From NCBI GenBank assembly GCA_036794395.1, contig DAIRGS010000026.1:1-39910 (forward strand): 39,910 nucleotides of DNA, given 5' to 3'. Below, in pieces: positions 8,168-18,284 of this stretch (position 1 is the stretch's first letter; every line of letters begins with the position of its first letter). Source of the DNA: DASXMX01 sp036794395 (GTDB lineage: Bacteria; Planctomycetota; Phycisphaerae; Tepidisphaerales; Tepidisphaeraceae). The position numbers were made by a program, and so were the translations under genes. The notes beneath the pieces were generated by a model, which was not told where the DNA came from, did no database searches, and saw only the letters and a program-made list of their open reading frames with translations.

Positions 8168-9187
8168 TTATTGGCAGGGCGTGGAAGATTGAATCTGATT
8201 TTCATTCACGCCCATTGAATGAGCAACAATGCGCTGCACGACGGCCCACACCTGCTCTTTCGACCACGCCACCTTTGGGGCGGCCGCACGGGTTTCGGGA
8301 ATGAGGTAGGCTGAAAGTTGCCCAACTGTACGAAAGCCACGGGGGAAGGTTGGGAAAAGGAGGTGGAACAGCACGCCGAGCACGAAGGCGGATCCGATCA
8401 AGAGCAGGAAGAACCCGCCGCGGACGATGAATTTCGCAAGCGTTCGCGCGCCGGGATCGGTGGTATCGATCGGATGGGACTGGTCGAGATGCTGGGCGAG
8501 TGGGATTGTGATGCCAAACGTGATCAGCAGGGCCAGCACTCCAGCCAACGAAACAGCCCACTTGGGCGCGGTAAGCGGCGGTAATGGCATTTCCGACTGA
8601 TCGCGCACTGTTCGCCAAACCTTACGGCGACGAAAAACCGGCACAGTCCGGTTCAAGTCGCTGGTCATGTGCAGTTGACTGGGGTCGCCGCCGGTGAGCA
8701 TGGCAACGAGCTGTGCGGCCACGTCAACGCCGCCGGGATCAATCACCATATTCCCGCGCGATTCCAGTTTGCGGATGGTGGAACAAATCGCGGCGCTGAG
8801 CTGGCCGGCAGTCAGGACGGATTGCTGTGCGGGGATGGAGCATTCGCCTGGCATGAATACGAATGCTTCGGCCAGAACGCAGCTGATGTCGATCAACAAC
8901 GGCGTTTGCTGCTGCGCTGACAGTCGCAGCGCACCAGCCTTGGCACGCTCGTCAAGCTTTAATGCCCGGTCTTTTCGAACCCGCCATGTGATATACGCAC
9001 CACCTCCCACGAGGCCGAGGGAAAGCAGGCCGATGGCGATCGGAATCATCCTGCCGCGGTCGCGGTAAGGGGCGCTGTCGGGCGATCCGAGCGCTAGCGT
9101 CAGGATGATTCCCCCAATCAGGGCAGGCACAGCCAAGGTGAAGGCGGCAATCTTGTCAGCGGCCTCGAATGCATTCTTTGTCGCCAT
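8168..9187 (-). CDS. Hypothetical four-helix membrane protein (339 aa)
   Basis: I do not recognise the family. Two hydrophobic helices (about 13-35 and 47-69) and two more (about 213-234 and 250-274) flank a soluble stretch containing LIDISCVLAEAFVFMPGECSI. The tail (VWAVVQRIVAHSMGVNENQI) faintly recalls the first helix of an acyl carrier protein, but the serine motif is absent. It starts 11 nt after the stop of the sugar dehydrogenase gene, with GGGGAG placed as ribosome site, so the two form an operon. A role in anchoring or assembling the haem protein is possible but not shown. Confidence 0.6.
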   Translation of the reverse strand: MATKNAFEAADKIAAFTLAVPALIGGIILTLALGSPDSAPYRDRGRMIPIAIGLLSLGLVGGGAYITWRVRKDRALKLDERAKAGALRLSAQQQTPLLIDISCVLAEAFVFMPGECSIPAQQSVLTAGQLSAAICSTIRKLESRGNMVIDPGGVDVAAQLVAMLTGGDPSQLHMTSDLNRTVPVFRRRKVWRTVRDQSEMPLPPLTAPKWAVSLAGVLALLITFGITIPLAQHLDQSHPIDTTDPGARTLAKFIVRGGFFLLLIGSAFVLGVLFHLLFPTFPRGFRTVGQLSAYLIPETRAAAPKVAWSKEQVWAVVQRIVAHSMGVNENQIQSSTPCQ

Positions 9188-9198
9188 CCAGAACTCCC

Positions 9199-12171
9199 CT
9201 ATTTGAGCTGCTGAATAAACTCCAGAAGGTCGGCTGCCTGTTGTGCGGTGAGGTCGCTGAGCAATCCTTCGGGCATTGTCGAGATAGGCTGGACTACGAG
9301 TTTATCCAGATCTGTTGTCGGGATGCGCGTCACCTTGAGCGATGCATCCCTGATGGCGATCTCGTCTTTAGTTCTGGCGACCAACAGGCCCGAATACACG
9401 TCCCCGGATTTGGTGCGCGCGATTTGGGTTTCAAAACCAGGAGCAATCGTCTTGCTGGGATTGATGATGTTATCCAGCAGGTCATTTCGCGAGTATTTAG
9501 TGGCGATGTGAGATAGATCTGGTCCGAAGTCGGAACCCTGAGCGGCAATCTTGTGGCAACGGGCACACAGGCCTACAGAGCCGCTTGCATCGAAAAAGAT
9601 TTTTCGTCCGCGCTCGGCATCCCCGCGAAGGGCAAGCAATGCCGCGGTGTTGATCGGCGAGCCAAGCCGCGGTTCGGATGCGGCGGGGTCGAAACGCCGG
9701 AACAGATCGCGGACCTGCTCGTCCGGCGATGCGATTGCTTTGGTGGTGATATTCTGGACAGTCCCGGCTGAGAGCTTCCCGGCGTCTACAGCACCCAGCA
9801 ACGCCATGCCGCCGCTCGTCGAGCGCAGCAGCCGATCGATCGCTTGCGCCCGATCGGATGTTTGCAGTGCTGCCAGGTCGGGGTTCATTTGCTGATTCCG
9901 ACGCTCTGGAGCCAGATTTGTGATCCATGCCCGGATAAGGGCCAGTCCATTTGTGTCCACAACATCTGAGCCAATATGCGGCATGCGTCCGCGGCCGAGC
10001 TTGGAGATTCGATATAGGAGCACCGAAGAATTGGGGTCGCCGGGGCAGACAAGTTTGGCATCGGTCAGGCCAAAGCCGCCGAGGTTGGGCTTGGCGTCGA
10101 TGAGATTGAGCTTGTCCGGACTGAGCTCTTTGCGGACGTCGAATAGGGCGGATCCCCCTCCACCAAAGCGGTGACACGTCGAACAGTTAACGTCCAGGTA
10201 TGACCGGGCGCGCTCGCCCAGCGCCGCGGAGACATCATAAGGGTTTGTGAGGACAAGCTTCTCACGTGAGGATGCCACGGGATCGGCCTTACCCTGGGGC
10301 GGTGGGGTTGAGATCAGCAACCCGAGATGCTTGAAGGCGCGTACCTGATTCTCGCGGATTCCGCCAAATTCACCGTCCGAGTCGAGCTGTGGCGACTGGA
10401 ATGCAAGCGTGTAGTTACACCAAACGTTGTGGCAGGTGAGGCACTGGGCGCGGGACGCAAAGCGCCAGACTTGGCGGGTCGCGCCTTTGGGGCTGTTTGG
10501 AGCGGGCGGAATCAGCTTTTGATCACCCGCGGCATCAACCAGGTCGGCATCGGATTGATCATCATTCCACTTGTAGGAATAGGCCTGCCACTGAAAACCA
10601 TCGAAATGCAGAATCTGCGTTTCAACTCGGCGTGATTGCAACGAGATCGTTCGAACCAATACGCTATCTGTTGGCCACGCGACGCGATCATCGCCCCAGA
10701 CATTCTTCCCCCAGAAGACGTTTTGCGATCCGGGCACGGCGACCCAGCGCTGCGCGACTGCCCCATCGAGCCACTGCGGCGCATTAATTGTAAATGGAAT
10801 GACACCGGGCGCGGGGATTTGGCGCGCGACCGAATCGAACATACCCGTCGCGCTAAGTTTTCGCGGGAAGTCGGAAGGAGACGCTGCAGCGGGGTTTGGG
10901 CCAAGGCGATACAAGCCGCCGCCCTGATGATCGACAATAAGAAGCTCGCCATCGGGCGCTTCGCCGAAGGCGACCACGCGAAGATCAGTCTGGGCGATTT
11001 GCCGATACGGTTCAAGCTTGTCGCCCGCGACTTTGGCAGCCCAAATACGGCTGGTTTGCCAATCACCAAATACATATTGATTGGCCAGTTCAGGGAATTT
11101 GGCGCCATGGTAAACGACGCCGCCGGTGATCGAGGCTGATTCCGAATGCGGAAGCGATACTGCGGGGGGAGTGATTGGTGTTGGCCCGCGAGTACCTTGC
11201 GGATGAACGGGGTTGGGGCCCTCCATGATGCTCCAGCCGCAATTGGTTCCGGCATGGACGCTATAGATTGATTCCCACAATTCCCAGCCTACGTCACCCA
11301 CCCAAAGGTTGCCGGTGACGCGATCGAAGCTCATTCGCCAGGGATTGCGCAGGCCATAGGCATACACTTCTGGCCGCGCGCCGGGAATGCTGTTGAACGG
11401 GTTGTCTTTTGGAATTGCATATGCTTTATCGGCCGATGGATGATCGACATCGATGCGGAGAACGGAGCAGAGCAGATCGGAAATGTCCTGCCCGGAATTG
11501 AATGGGTCCGGCGGATCGGGTTCGCCCCCGTCCCCGGTTGAGATATAGAGGCAGCCATCGGGGCCAAATTTAAGGCAGCAGCCATTATGCCCGCCTCCGA
11601 ACCAGCTCAATAGAACCACCTCGCTGGACGGATCGATTCGTGGCGGATCGGTGTTGGTCACGTTGAATCGCGCGATGCGCGAGCCCTGCTGGTTTTTGGG
11701 CGTAAGCGGGGGACCGCCACGCGGGCCGTTAATATTCAGAACGTAGCAAACGTAGACGTAACGGTTTTGCTGGAAGTGCGGATGAAACGTCAGGGCGTAA
11801 ACGTTTCCAATGCCGCGAGAATTCGGCACCTTCTCTGTGCCTTTTACCTCGCGGGGAAGGTCTGCAAAAAGATCGGCGTGATCGGTCGATTCATCGTTAG
11901 CGAACGAAAAGAGCTTGCCGGATTGCTCGGCGATAAAGACGCGGTTGGTGCCCTCGGCAAATGCGATATCGAGCGGGGTCTTGAATGACAGCTTGGGGAA
12001 TGCCCGCACGGCCCGATAGGGCAGCGGCGGCTCGGGTGTTCCGCGCACGTGCGAACTTGTCCAGGGAACTCGGCGATCGATTCCAAAAGGCTGCTGGGCG
12101 GCAGCGGGCATGACCAACCAGCCGAGCATCGTCACCACGGCACATCGCAATACAGTTCGATTGAAGTGCAT
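9199..12171 (-). CDS. Secreted glucose/sorbosone dehydrogenase-like protein fused to c-type haem domains (990 aa)
   Basis: The start at 12171 gives a signal peptide (MHFNRTVLRCAVVTMLGWL, cleavage after PAAA); the frame upstream is non-coding in character. About 40-420 is a beta-propeller like PQQ-dependent glucose/sorbosone dehydrogenases (FAEGTNRVFIAEQSGKL, GPDGCLYISTGDGGE, YGLRNPWRMSFD). About 430-720 is a cytochrome-like segment with CLTCH (577-581) and CSTCH (663-667). About 840-990 is a cytochrome c domain with CARCH (869-873). It probably oxidises an aldose or polyol in the periplasm and passes electrons through three haems. Such propeller-cytochrome fusions are common in Planctomycetes and Verrucomicrobia. 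The cofactor and substrate are inferred. Confidence 0.85.
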   Translation of the reverse strand: MHFNRTVLRCAVVTMLGWLVMPAAAQQPFGIDRRVPWTSSHVRGTPEPPLPYRAVRAFPKLSFKTPLDIAFAEGTNRVFIAEQSGKLFSFANDESTDHADLFADLPREVKGTEKVPNSRGIGNVYALTFHPHFQQNRYVYVCYVLNINGPRGGPPLTPKNQQGSRIARFNVTNTDPPRIDPSSEVVLLSWFGGGHNGCCLKFGPDGCLYISTGDGGEPDPPDPFNSGQDISDLLCSVLRIDVDHPSADKAYAIPKDNPFNSIPGARPEVYAYGLRNPWRMSFDRVTGNLWVGDVGWELWESIYSVHAGTNCGWSIMEGPNPVHPQGTRGPTPITPPAVSLPHSESASITGGVVYHGAKFPELANQYVFGDWQTSRIWAAKVAGDKLEPYRQIAQTDLRVVAFGEAPDGELLIVDHQGGGLYRLGPNPAAASPSDFPRKLSATGMFDSVARQIPAPGVIPFTINAPQWLDGAVAQRWVAVPGSQNVFWGKNVWGDDRVAWPTDSVLVRTISLQSRRVETQILHFDGFQWQAYSYKWNDDQSDADLVDAAGDQKLIPPAPNSPKGATRQVWRFASRAQCLTCHNVWCNYTLAFQSPQLDSDGEFGGIRENQVRAFKHLGLLISTPPPQGKADPVASSREKLVLTNPYDVSAALGERARSYLDVNCSTCHRFGGGGSALFDVRKELSPDKLNLIDAKPNLGGFGLTDAKLVCPGDPNSSVLLYRISKLGRGRMPHIGSDVVDTNGLALIRAWITNLAPERRNQQMNPDLAALQTSDRAQAIDRLLRSTSGGMALLGAVDAGKLSAGTVQNITTKAIASPDEQVRDLFRRFDPAASEPRLGSPINTAALLALRGDAERGRKIFFDASGSVGLCARCHKIAAQGSDFGPDLSHIATKYSRNDLLDNIINPSKTIAPGFETQIARTKSGDVYSGLLVARTKDEIAIRDASLKVTRIPTTDLDKLVVQPISTMPEGLLSDLTAQQAADLLEFIQQLK

Positions 12172-12234
12172 CAGGCGAGTAATATACAGCGAACGCCACG
12201 GGGCAATAGCCGCCGGCGAGGTTACGTTTTTGCG

Positions 12235-14253
12235 ATGCCTGCGATTTCCGCTGATACCGTTTGGAAATGCGGGCTGATCAAGGCACTGGTGGATGTGGAT
12301 CCAACGATACAACTTGCACTCCGCGAGCATCAGGCCGGACGTGTTGCCCAAGCTGAGGCTATTTGTCGAGAGGTGCTCACCCATCAGCCCCGGAGCATTG
12401 CGGCTTTACAACTGCTGGGGCAAATCGCGCATCGTTCCGGTCGCCACGCCGAAGCAGTTCAATGCATGCGCCAGGTGCTCACTACGGATCCAGCCAATCC
12501 GTATTACCTCAGCAACCTGGGCGCGGTACTGGCCGCGGGGGGTTGGTCGGACGAGGCCGAGGCGGCGCTCCGCGATGCCGTTCGTGTCAAGCCCGACTTT
12601 GCCGAGGGTTTTAGCAATCTTGGCAACGTCCTGCTGAAACAGGGCAAGGCGGCCGATGCCATCGAAGTTTACCGGCGAGCGGTGCAACTTCGCCCACAGG
12701 CTGCCGAGTCCTATTACAATCTCGGCACGGCTCTGCATCGGATGCGGCGTTGGGAGGAAGCGATCGCCGCGTACCAAAAGGCGATCGCGCTTCGGCCGGA
12801 TTATCCCGAGGCCCACAACAACCTGGGAAGCATTCACAGCGAGAACGGACAGCTCGATGCCGGGCTTGCGGCATTTCGCGACACCCTTCGATTTAATCCC
12901 CAGCATCTGGAAGCGATGAATAATCTGGCGGCCGGATTGCAGGAGAAAGGGGAGTTGGATGAATCGATCAAGTGGTATCGCAAGGCGCTTCAAATCAAAC
13001 CCGATGCGCGCATCGCTGGAAACATGATCCTTGCAATGCACCTGATGCCGTCGGACGACCCGGTGCAGATTCGCTCGCTGGTGGATCAATGGAACCAGAC
13101 GTACGCTCGACCGTTAGGCGGACCGCGCCACCGGCATGACAACCCACCCGTGCCCGAGCGAAGATTGAAGATTGGCTACGTCTCGCGCGATTTTAACCGC
13201 GCCCCGGTTGGGCGTTTTTTGCTGCCGTTGCTGGGGCATCACGATCACGTTGCAGTTGAGGTGCATTGTTATTCCGATGTGACTCAGCCGGATTCGATGA
13301 CGCAGAGGATGCGAGGTTTTTGCGATCATTGGCGCGAAACGGCAGGGATGTCGGATCTGCAACTGTCGGACGTGATTCACCAGGACGGGATCGACATCCT
13401 GGTCGATCTGGGGATGCATACCAAAGGTTCACGGATCCTGGCGTTTGCGTATAAGCCCGCGCCGGTCCAGCTGTCGTATCTGGCTTATTGCAGCACGACC
13501 GGGCTCGATGCGATGGATTATCGTTTGACCGATCCACTTCTCGATCCGCCGGGCCGCGATGAATCGGTTTATTCCGAGAAATCCATTCGGCTTCAAAGCT
13601 ATTGGTGTTATGAGGCGCCGGCCGAAGCACCGGCGATCGGGCCACTGCCCTGCCAAGCGTCGGGACAAATAACATTTGGCTGCTTAAACAACTATTGCAA
13701 GGTGACACCTGGCGCATTTGAGACCTGGTGCAACCTGCTTCGAAGAGTGTCGGCGTCGCGGCTGATGCTGCATGCGCTGGAAGGCGATCATCGTTCGGCG
13801 GCTCGTGAACGCCTGGCGTTACGGGGCATCGACCCAAGCCGGATTGAATTTATCAACCGTCTGCCTTCCGCCCAATACTTTCAACAATACAACCAGATTG
13901 ATGTCGCCCTCGATCCGTTTCCATATCCGGGGGGAACCACAAGTTGCGATGCGCTGTGGATGGGCGTGCCGGTGGTAACGCTGGCGGGGCGAACGGCTGT
14001 CGCACGAGGCGGCGTAAGCATTTTGTCGAATATCGGGCTGCCGGAACTCATCGCACAGTCGCGCGAACAATATGTGGACATTGCCGCGGGTTTGGCGGGC
14101 AATCAATCGCGGCTGACTTCATTGCGATCGGGGCTTCGCGAGCAAATGCGGTCATCAAAGCTGATGAACGCGCCGAGATTCGCTCGCGATGTTGAATCGG
14201 CCTATCGGGCAATGTGGCGTGAGTGGTGCCGTTCGAAAGAGTGCGCCGGATGA
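12235..14253 (+). CDS. TPR plus OGT-like (GT41/SPINDLY) glycosyltransferase, paralogue 1 (672 aa)
   Basis: The N-terminal part (about 20-275) is a run of TPRs with the usual spacing (YYNLGTALHRMRRWEEAIAA, HNNLGSIHSENGQLDAGLAA). The rest (about 310-670) matches the catalytic core of O-GlcNAc transferases: KIGYVSRDF, GIDILVDL, CLNNYCKVTP (K489, the UDP-site lysine), YPGGTTSCDALWMGVPVV. The position of the catalytic-site His (H498 in human OGT) is Ala323 here (NRAPVG), while both downstream paralogues keep His. The start at 12235 follows GAGGT and lies 63 bp from the divergent dehydrogenase gene. It ends in ATGA shared with paralogue 2. Its donor and acceptor are unknown; it may be inactive or use a different mechanism. 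Confidence 0.85.
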   Translation: MPAISADTVWKCGLIKALVDVDPTIQLALREHQAGRVAQAEAICREVLTHQPRSIAALQLLGQIAHRSGRHAEAVQCMRQVLTTDPANPYYLSNLGAVLAAGGWSDEAEAALRDAVRVKPDFAEGFSNLGNVLLKQGKAADAIEVYRRAVQLRPQAAESYYNLGTALHRMRRWEEAIAAYQKAIALRPDYPEAHNNLGSIHSENGQLDAGLAAFRDTLRFNPQHLEAMNNLAAGLQEKGELDESIKWYRKALQIKPDARIAGNMILAMHLMPSDDPVQIRSLVDQWNQTYARPLGGPRHRHDNPPVPERRLKIGYVSRDFNRAPVGRFLLPLLGHHDHVAVEVHCYSDVTQPDSMTQRMRGFCDHWRETAGMSDLQLSDVIHQDGIDILVDLGMHTKGSRILAFAYKPAPVQLSYLAYCSTTGLDAMDYRLTDPLLDPPGRDESVYSEKSIRLQSYWCYEAPAEAPAIGPLPCQASGQITFGCLNNYCKVTPGAFETWCNLLRRVSASRLMLHALEGDHRSAARERLALRGIDPSRIEFINRLPSAQYFQQYNQIDVALDPFPYPGGTTSCDALWMGVPVVTLAGRTAVARGGVSILSNIGLPELIAQSREQYVDIAAGLAGNQSRLTSLRSGLREQMRSSKLMNAPRFARDVESAYRAMWREWCRSKECAG

Positions 14254-16121
14254 AGGAGCCGACGTCGAATTCCGATTTTGAATTGGCGGTGCGCCTGCAT
14301 CGCGAAGGGCGTTTGCCCGAGGCGGAGCAACTGTATCGTCAAATCCTGGCACGCCAACCTGATCGACCTGAAGTGCTGCATGCTTTGGGCGCGTTGCTCG
14401 ACGGGCTGGGCCGGCCGCGGGAAGCAGTGCAGTGCATCGAGCAATCGATCGCGCGGGCACCGGGCGTTCCTGAAGCACATTATCATCTGGCTCGGGCGTT
14501 CAAGAAGCTGGGAGAATTAAACGGCGCAATTCGAGAGTACAAGGAGGCAGTGCGATTGCGGACGCAATTTGTCGAGGCTTGGAACAACCTTGGAGTAGCG
14601 CTGAAGGACGCCAATCAGATCGATGAGGCGATGCTGGCTTATCGCAAAGCCATCGCGCTGCGTCCCAATGATGCTGAACCGCGCTTTAATCTTGGGAATG
14701 CGCTGGCCTCGGTGGGAAATGCCGGAGAGGCGATTGAAGCGTATCGATTCGTGCTCTCGAATCATCCGGATGCGGCTGATGTGCTGGGGGCGCTGGGCAA
14801 TGCGTTGCGAGATTGTGGCGAATTGGATGCGGCGATCGATTGCTATCGTCGATCAATCGCGATCGCGCCCGATCCGCGGGTCGGCAGTAATCTTGCGTAT
14901 ACAACCTATCTACTCCCATCTGCCAGCCCAGTCGAGATTTTGAAAGAGCATAAACGATGGGACCAAACCTATGCGCGCCAGCTTGAGGCGGAAATTATTC
15001 CGTTTACCAACGATCGATCGCCTGATCGACGGCTGCGCGTTGGATATGTGTCCCACGATCTATCGTTTCATCCGGTAGGGCGGTTCATGCTTCCCCTGCT
15101 TGAGAAGCACAATCGCGATGTTTGTGAGATCGTCTGTTACGCCGACGGGCCCAGCGATGAAATGACCGGACGGATCAAGAGCAATATTGAACTGTGGCGT
15201 CAGACGGCGGGCATGTCCGATGCGCAATTGGCCGAGCAGATCCGGCGCGATTCGATCGACGTGCTGGTGGATTTGTCGATGCACACGAAGGGGAATCGCC
15301 TGTTGGCATTTGCGCGAAAGCCCGCGCCGGTGCAGGTGGCATACCTCGCATATTGCGGCACGACGGGCGTGGCCACGATGGACTATCGCTTAACCGATCC
15401 ATATCTCGACCCGCCGGGATCTGGCGATGAGTATTACAGCGAGCGATCGGTGCGGCTGGCTAAAACGTATTGGTGTTACCAGCCGCTGAAGAATCTTCCA
15501 GAAGTGGGTCCCTCTCCCGTGATGACGGCAGGGCATTTGACGTTCGGTTCGCTCAACACCTTCGCGAAAGTGACCGAACCGGCGATTCGTGCGTGGGGCA
15601 GAATTCTCCGGGAAATCCCGCGTTCACTACTTGTCATTCAATCGCCATTGGGCCCGCATCGTCAACGCGTCCAGGACACATTTAAAGCCGAGGGAGTCGA
15701 TTCTGATCGCGTTGAATTCTCCAATCGATTGCCGATGGATGATTACTTCAAACTGTATCAGCGGATCGACCTGACATTGGACTCATCTCCATGTTCCGGC
15801 GCAACCACGACGTGTGACTCTCTGTGGATGGGTGCTCCAGTCGTCAGTCTGTTGGGGGCGACGGCGATGTGCCGTTCAGGGGCAAGCATCCTTGCCAATG
15901 CAGGTCTTGGGGAATTCGTGGCCCGTGATGTGGACGATTACGTTCGAATCGCAACCGATTTGTCCGGAGACTTGTCGCGATTGGCACAACTGCGCGCAAC
16001 GCTGCGCGAGCGGATGACGTCATCGCCTCTGATGGATGCAAAGCAATTCGCGGCAGATGTCGAGGCGGCGTTCAGAACAATGTGGCGTGCGTGGTGCGCG
16101 GGGGCGGGGGCGGGGCGATGA
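14250..16121 (+). CDS. TPR plus OGT-like glycosyltransferase, paralogue 2 (623 aa)
   Basis: ATG at 14250 overlaps the stop of paralogue 1 (ATGA), and its own stop overlaps the start of paralogue 3 in the same way. About five to six TPRs (10-215) precede a GT41-like core: RVGYVSHDLSFHPVG with His274 at the catalytic-His position, DLSMHTKG, SLNTFAKVTE with the conserved Lys, and a divergent nucleotide-site loop PCSGATTTCDSLWMG where the other two have YPGG. The family transfers sugars, typically GlcNAc, to Ser/Thr of proteins in the cytosol. The substrate is not predictable from sequence. Confidence 0.85.
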   Translation: MKEPTSNSDFELAVRLHREGRLPEAEQLYRQILARQPDRPEVLHALGALLDGLGRPREAVQCIEQSIARAPGVPEAHYHLARAFKKLGELNGAIREYKEAVRLRTQFVEAWNNLGVALKDANQIDEAMLAYRKAIALRPNDAEPRFNLGNALASVGNAGEAIEAYRFVLSNHPDAADVLGALGNALRDCGELDAAIDCYRRSIAIAPDPRVGSNLAYTTYLLPSASPVEILKEHKRWDQTYARQLEAEIIPFTNDRSPDRRLRVGYVSHDLSFHPVGRFMLPLLEKHNRDVCEIVCYADGPSDEMTGRIKSNIELWRQTAGMSDAQLAEQIRRDSIDVLVDLSMHTKGNRLLAFARKPAPVQVAYLAYCGTTGVATMDYRLTDPYLDPPGSGDEYYSERSVRLAKTYWCYQPLKNLPEVGPSPVMTAGHLTFGSLNTFAKVTEPAIRAWGRILREIPRSLLVIQSPLGPHRQRVQDTFKAEGVDSDRVEFSNRLPMDDYFKLYQRIDLTLDSSPCSGATTTCDSLWMGAPVVSLLGATAMCRSGASILANAGLGEFVARDVDDYVRIATDLSGDLSRLAQLRATLRERMTSSPLMDAKQFAADVEAAFRTMWRAWCAGAGAGR

Positions 16122-18280
16122 GCGAATCTGATGTGTTTATGCAGGCGGTTCAACTTCATCGCGCCGGGCGGCTCGGCGAAGCCGAAGCTTTATATCAACG
16201 AGTGCTCGCCTCGGAACCAAATAATGCCCAGGCATTGCATATGCTCGGCCTTGTTGCGCACCAAAGCGGGCGGCACGAACAAGCGGCAGATCTGATCCGG
16301 CAAGCAATCACGCTTACTCCACGCGTTGCGGCGTTCCATACGAATTTAGGCTCGGTCCTCGCCTCGCAGGGCCAAGTCGAACGCGCCGCGGAATCATTTC
16401 GGCAGGCTATCGCGCTGGATCCGAACTCACCCGAATCGCATAACAACCTCGGCAATGTATTGAAGGGCGCGGACGATTATGTCGAGGCTGCTCATTCGTA
16501 CCGGCGCGCGATCGCCCTGAGGCCGACCTATCCCGAGGCCTGGTATAACCTCGCCGGCGCCTTGCATAAATCAGGTCAACTCGATGAGGCAATCGGAGCC
16601 TATCAACAGGCATTGAAACTTCGCCCCGCCTATCCCGATGCGCTGAATAACCTCGGAAACGCACTGTGCGATCGTGGTCGCTTTGAGGAATCGGCAGCCG
16701 CCTTTCGACAAGCCATCGCATTGAAGCCGGATTTTGCAGAGGCATGGAGCAATCTAGGAAACGCGCTGAAGGACGCGGGCCGCATAGACGATGCGCTGGC
16801 CGCAACGAATCGAGCGCTTTCACTTCGCCCCGATTCAGCGGACATCCACAACAACCTTGGCAACCTGCTTCGACAGACAGATCAACTGGACGAATCGATT
16901 GCACATTTGCGACAGGCGCTGCGCATTCGCCCCGATTTTCCCGAGGCGTTGAGCACGTTGGGCGGCGTATTTAAAGACAGCGGGTTGGTCGATCAAGCAA
17001 TCGAATGTTTTCGCCAGTCGCTGGCAGTTCGCCCGATACCTCAGGCCGCGGACAACCTTCTGTTCGCGCTCCATCACGCTTCACACTACGACGCGCGCCA
17101 GCTATTTGATGAGCATCAAAAGTGGAATCAGCAGTTCGCCCACCCTTTGGCGATTCACGTGCGAGGCCACGACAATGATCGAGCGCCAGGGCGAAGGATC
17201 CGGGTAGGGTACGTTTCTCCGGATTTGAGCGATCATCCCGTTGGCCGGTTTCTGCTCCCTTTGCTGCAAAACCATGATCACGGCCAGATCGAGGTTATCT
17301 GTTACACGGATACGCCGCGGCCCGATGCCATCACCCAAAGCCTCAGAACGTGTTCCGATGCGTGGCACTCAACATTGGGCTTGAGCGATGAAGAGGTTGC
17401 AGCGAGGGTGCGACGGGATCGCATCGACATTCTCGTGGATCTCGCGATGCACACGCGGCATAACCGTCTGCTCATGTTTGCCAGAAAACCCGCGCCGGTG
17501 CAGGCGACCTATCTTGCGTATTCGGGGACAACCGGCCTGGAAACGATGGACTATCGGCTGACCGATCCCTATCTCGATCCGCCGGGCGTTGATGAAACTT
17601 CATACGTCGAAAAGACGATCCGACTCCCGCACACGTTCTGGTGCTACCAGGGGCCGGTTCAGGCGCCAGATGTCGCCCCTCTTCCGGCGCTTGCCCGCGG
17701 ATATGTGACCTTTGGCAGTTTCAATCAATTTGCCAAGGTCTCCGGAGACGCGCTGGCAGCGTGGGCAAAACTGCTGAAGACCGTGCCTGGCTCGCGGCTG
17801 AAGCTGCATGCCGCGGAAGGCACCCATCGGCAGCGTACGTTAGATGAATTCGCAGCAGCGGGTGTGGATGTTGCGAGAATTGAATTTGTGGGCCGCGTGT
17901 CCCCCTCGCAATATTTTGGTCAATACAACGGAATTGATATCGCCCTCGATACGTTTCCCTATCCGGGTGGCACAACCACATGCGATGCGCTGTGGATGGG
18001 CGTTCCAGTTGTTTGCCTGCCCGGCGGCACAAGTATTTCACGGGGTGGGCTCAGCGTTCTTTCAAATGTCGGATTAGCGGAATTGGCGGCACGCGATGTT
18101 GAGGAATATGTGGCGCTTGCCGCAAACCATGCCACAGATCTCAATCGACTTTCGAACCTGCGCGCTTCGATGCGTGATCGGATGCGCGCGTCGCCACTTA
18201 TGGATGCGGTCAGTTTTGCTCGGGGTGTTGAATCCGCATATCGAACCATGTGGCGACAGTGGTGTGAGCGAATAGAATGA
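16118..18280 (+). CDS. TPR plus OGT-like glycosyltransferase, paralogue 3 (720 aa)
   Basis: This is the longest of the three, with about eight to nine TPRs (5-310) of very regular 34-residue spacing (YNLAGALHKSGQLDEAIGAY, NNLGNALCDRGRFEESAAAF). The GT41-like core has RVGYVSPDLSDHPVG (His373), DLAMHTRH, SFNQFAKVSG with the conserved Lys, and YPGGTTTCDALWMGVPVV. The longer TPR array suggests a wider or different set of protein targets than its neighbours have. It is coupled by ATGA to paralogue 2 and followed after 4 nt by the sirtuin gene. Confidence 0.87.
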   Translation: MSESDVFMQAVQLHRAGRLGEAEALYQRVLASEPNNAQALHMLGLVAHQSGRHEQAADLIRQAITLTPRVAAFHTNLGSVLASQGQVERAAESFRQAIALDPNSPESHNNLGNVLKGADDYVEAAHSYRRAIALRPTYPEAWYNLAGALHKSGQLDEAIGAYQQALKLRPAYPDALNNLGNALCDRGRFEESAAAFRQAIALKPDFAEAWSNLGNALKDAGRIDDALAATNRALSLRPDSADIHNNLGNLLRQTDQLDESIAHLRQALRIRPDFPEALSTLGGVFKDSGLVDQAIECFRQSLAVRPIPQAADNLLFALHHASHYDARQLFDEHQKWNQQFAHPLAIHVRGHDNDRAPGRRIRVGYVSPDLSDHPVGRFLLPLLQNHDHGQIEVICYTDTPRPDAITQSLRTCSDAWHSTLGLSDEEVAARVRRDRIDILVDLAMHTRHNRLLMFARKPAPVQATYLAYSGTTGLETMDYRLTDPYLDPPGVDETSYVEKTIRLPHTFWCYQGPVQAPDVAPLPALARGYVTFGSFNQFAKVSGDALAAWAKLLKTVPGSRLKLHAAEGTHRQRTLDEFAAAGVDVARIEFVGRVSPSQYFGQYNGIDIALDTFPYPGGTTTCDALWMGVPVVCLPGGTSISRGGLSVLSNVGLAELAARDVEEYVALAANHATDLNRLSNLRASMRDRMRASPLMDAVSFARGVESAYRTMWRQWCERIE

Positions 18281-18284
18281 ATTC

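Noticed and set aside
12172..12384. N-terminal extension of the sugar dehydrogenase
   Set aside because: It would overlap the start of the divergent TPR gene and precede an obvious signal peptide.
12300..17100. CRISPR-like or tandem DNA repeats in the TPR region
   Set aside because: The periodicity is that of 34-residue TPR units at protein level; the DNA copies are divergent and have no constant spacer pattern. No CRISPR array is seen anywhere in the window.
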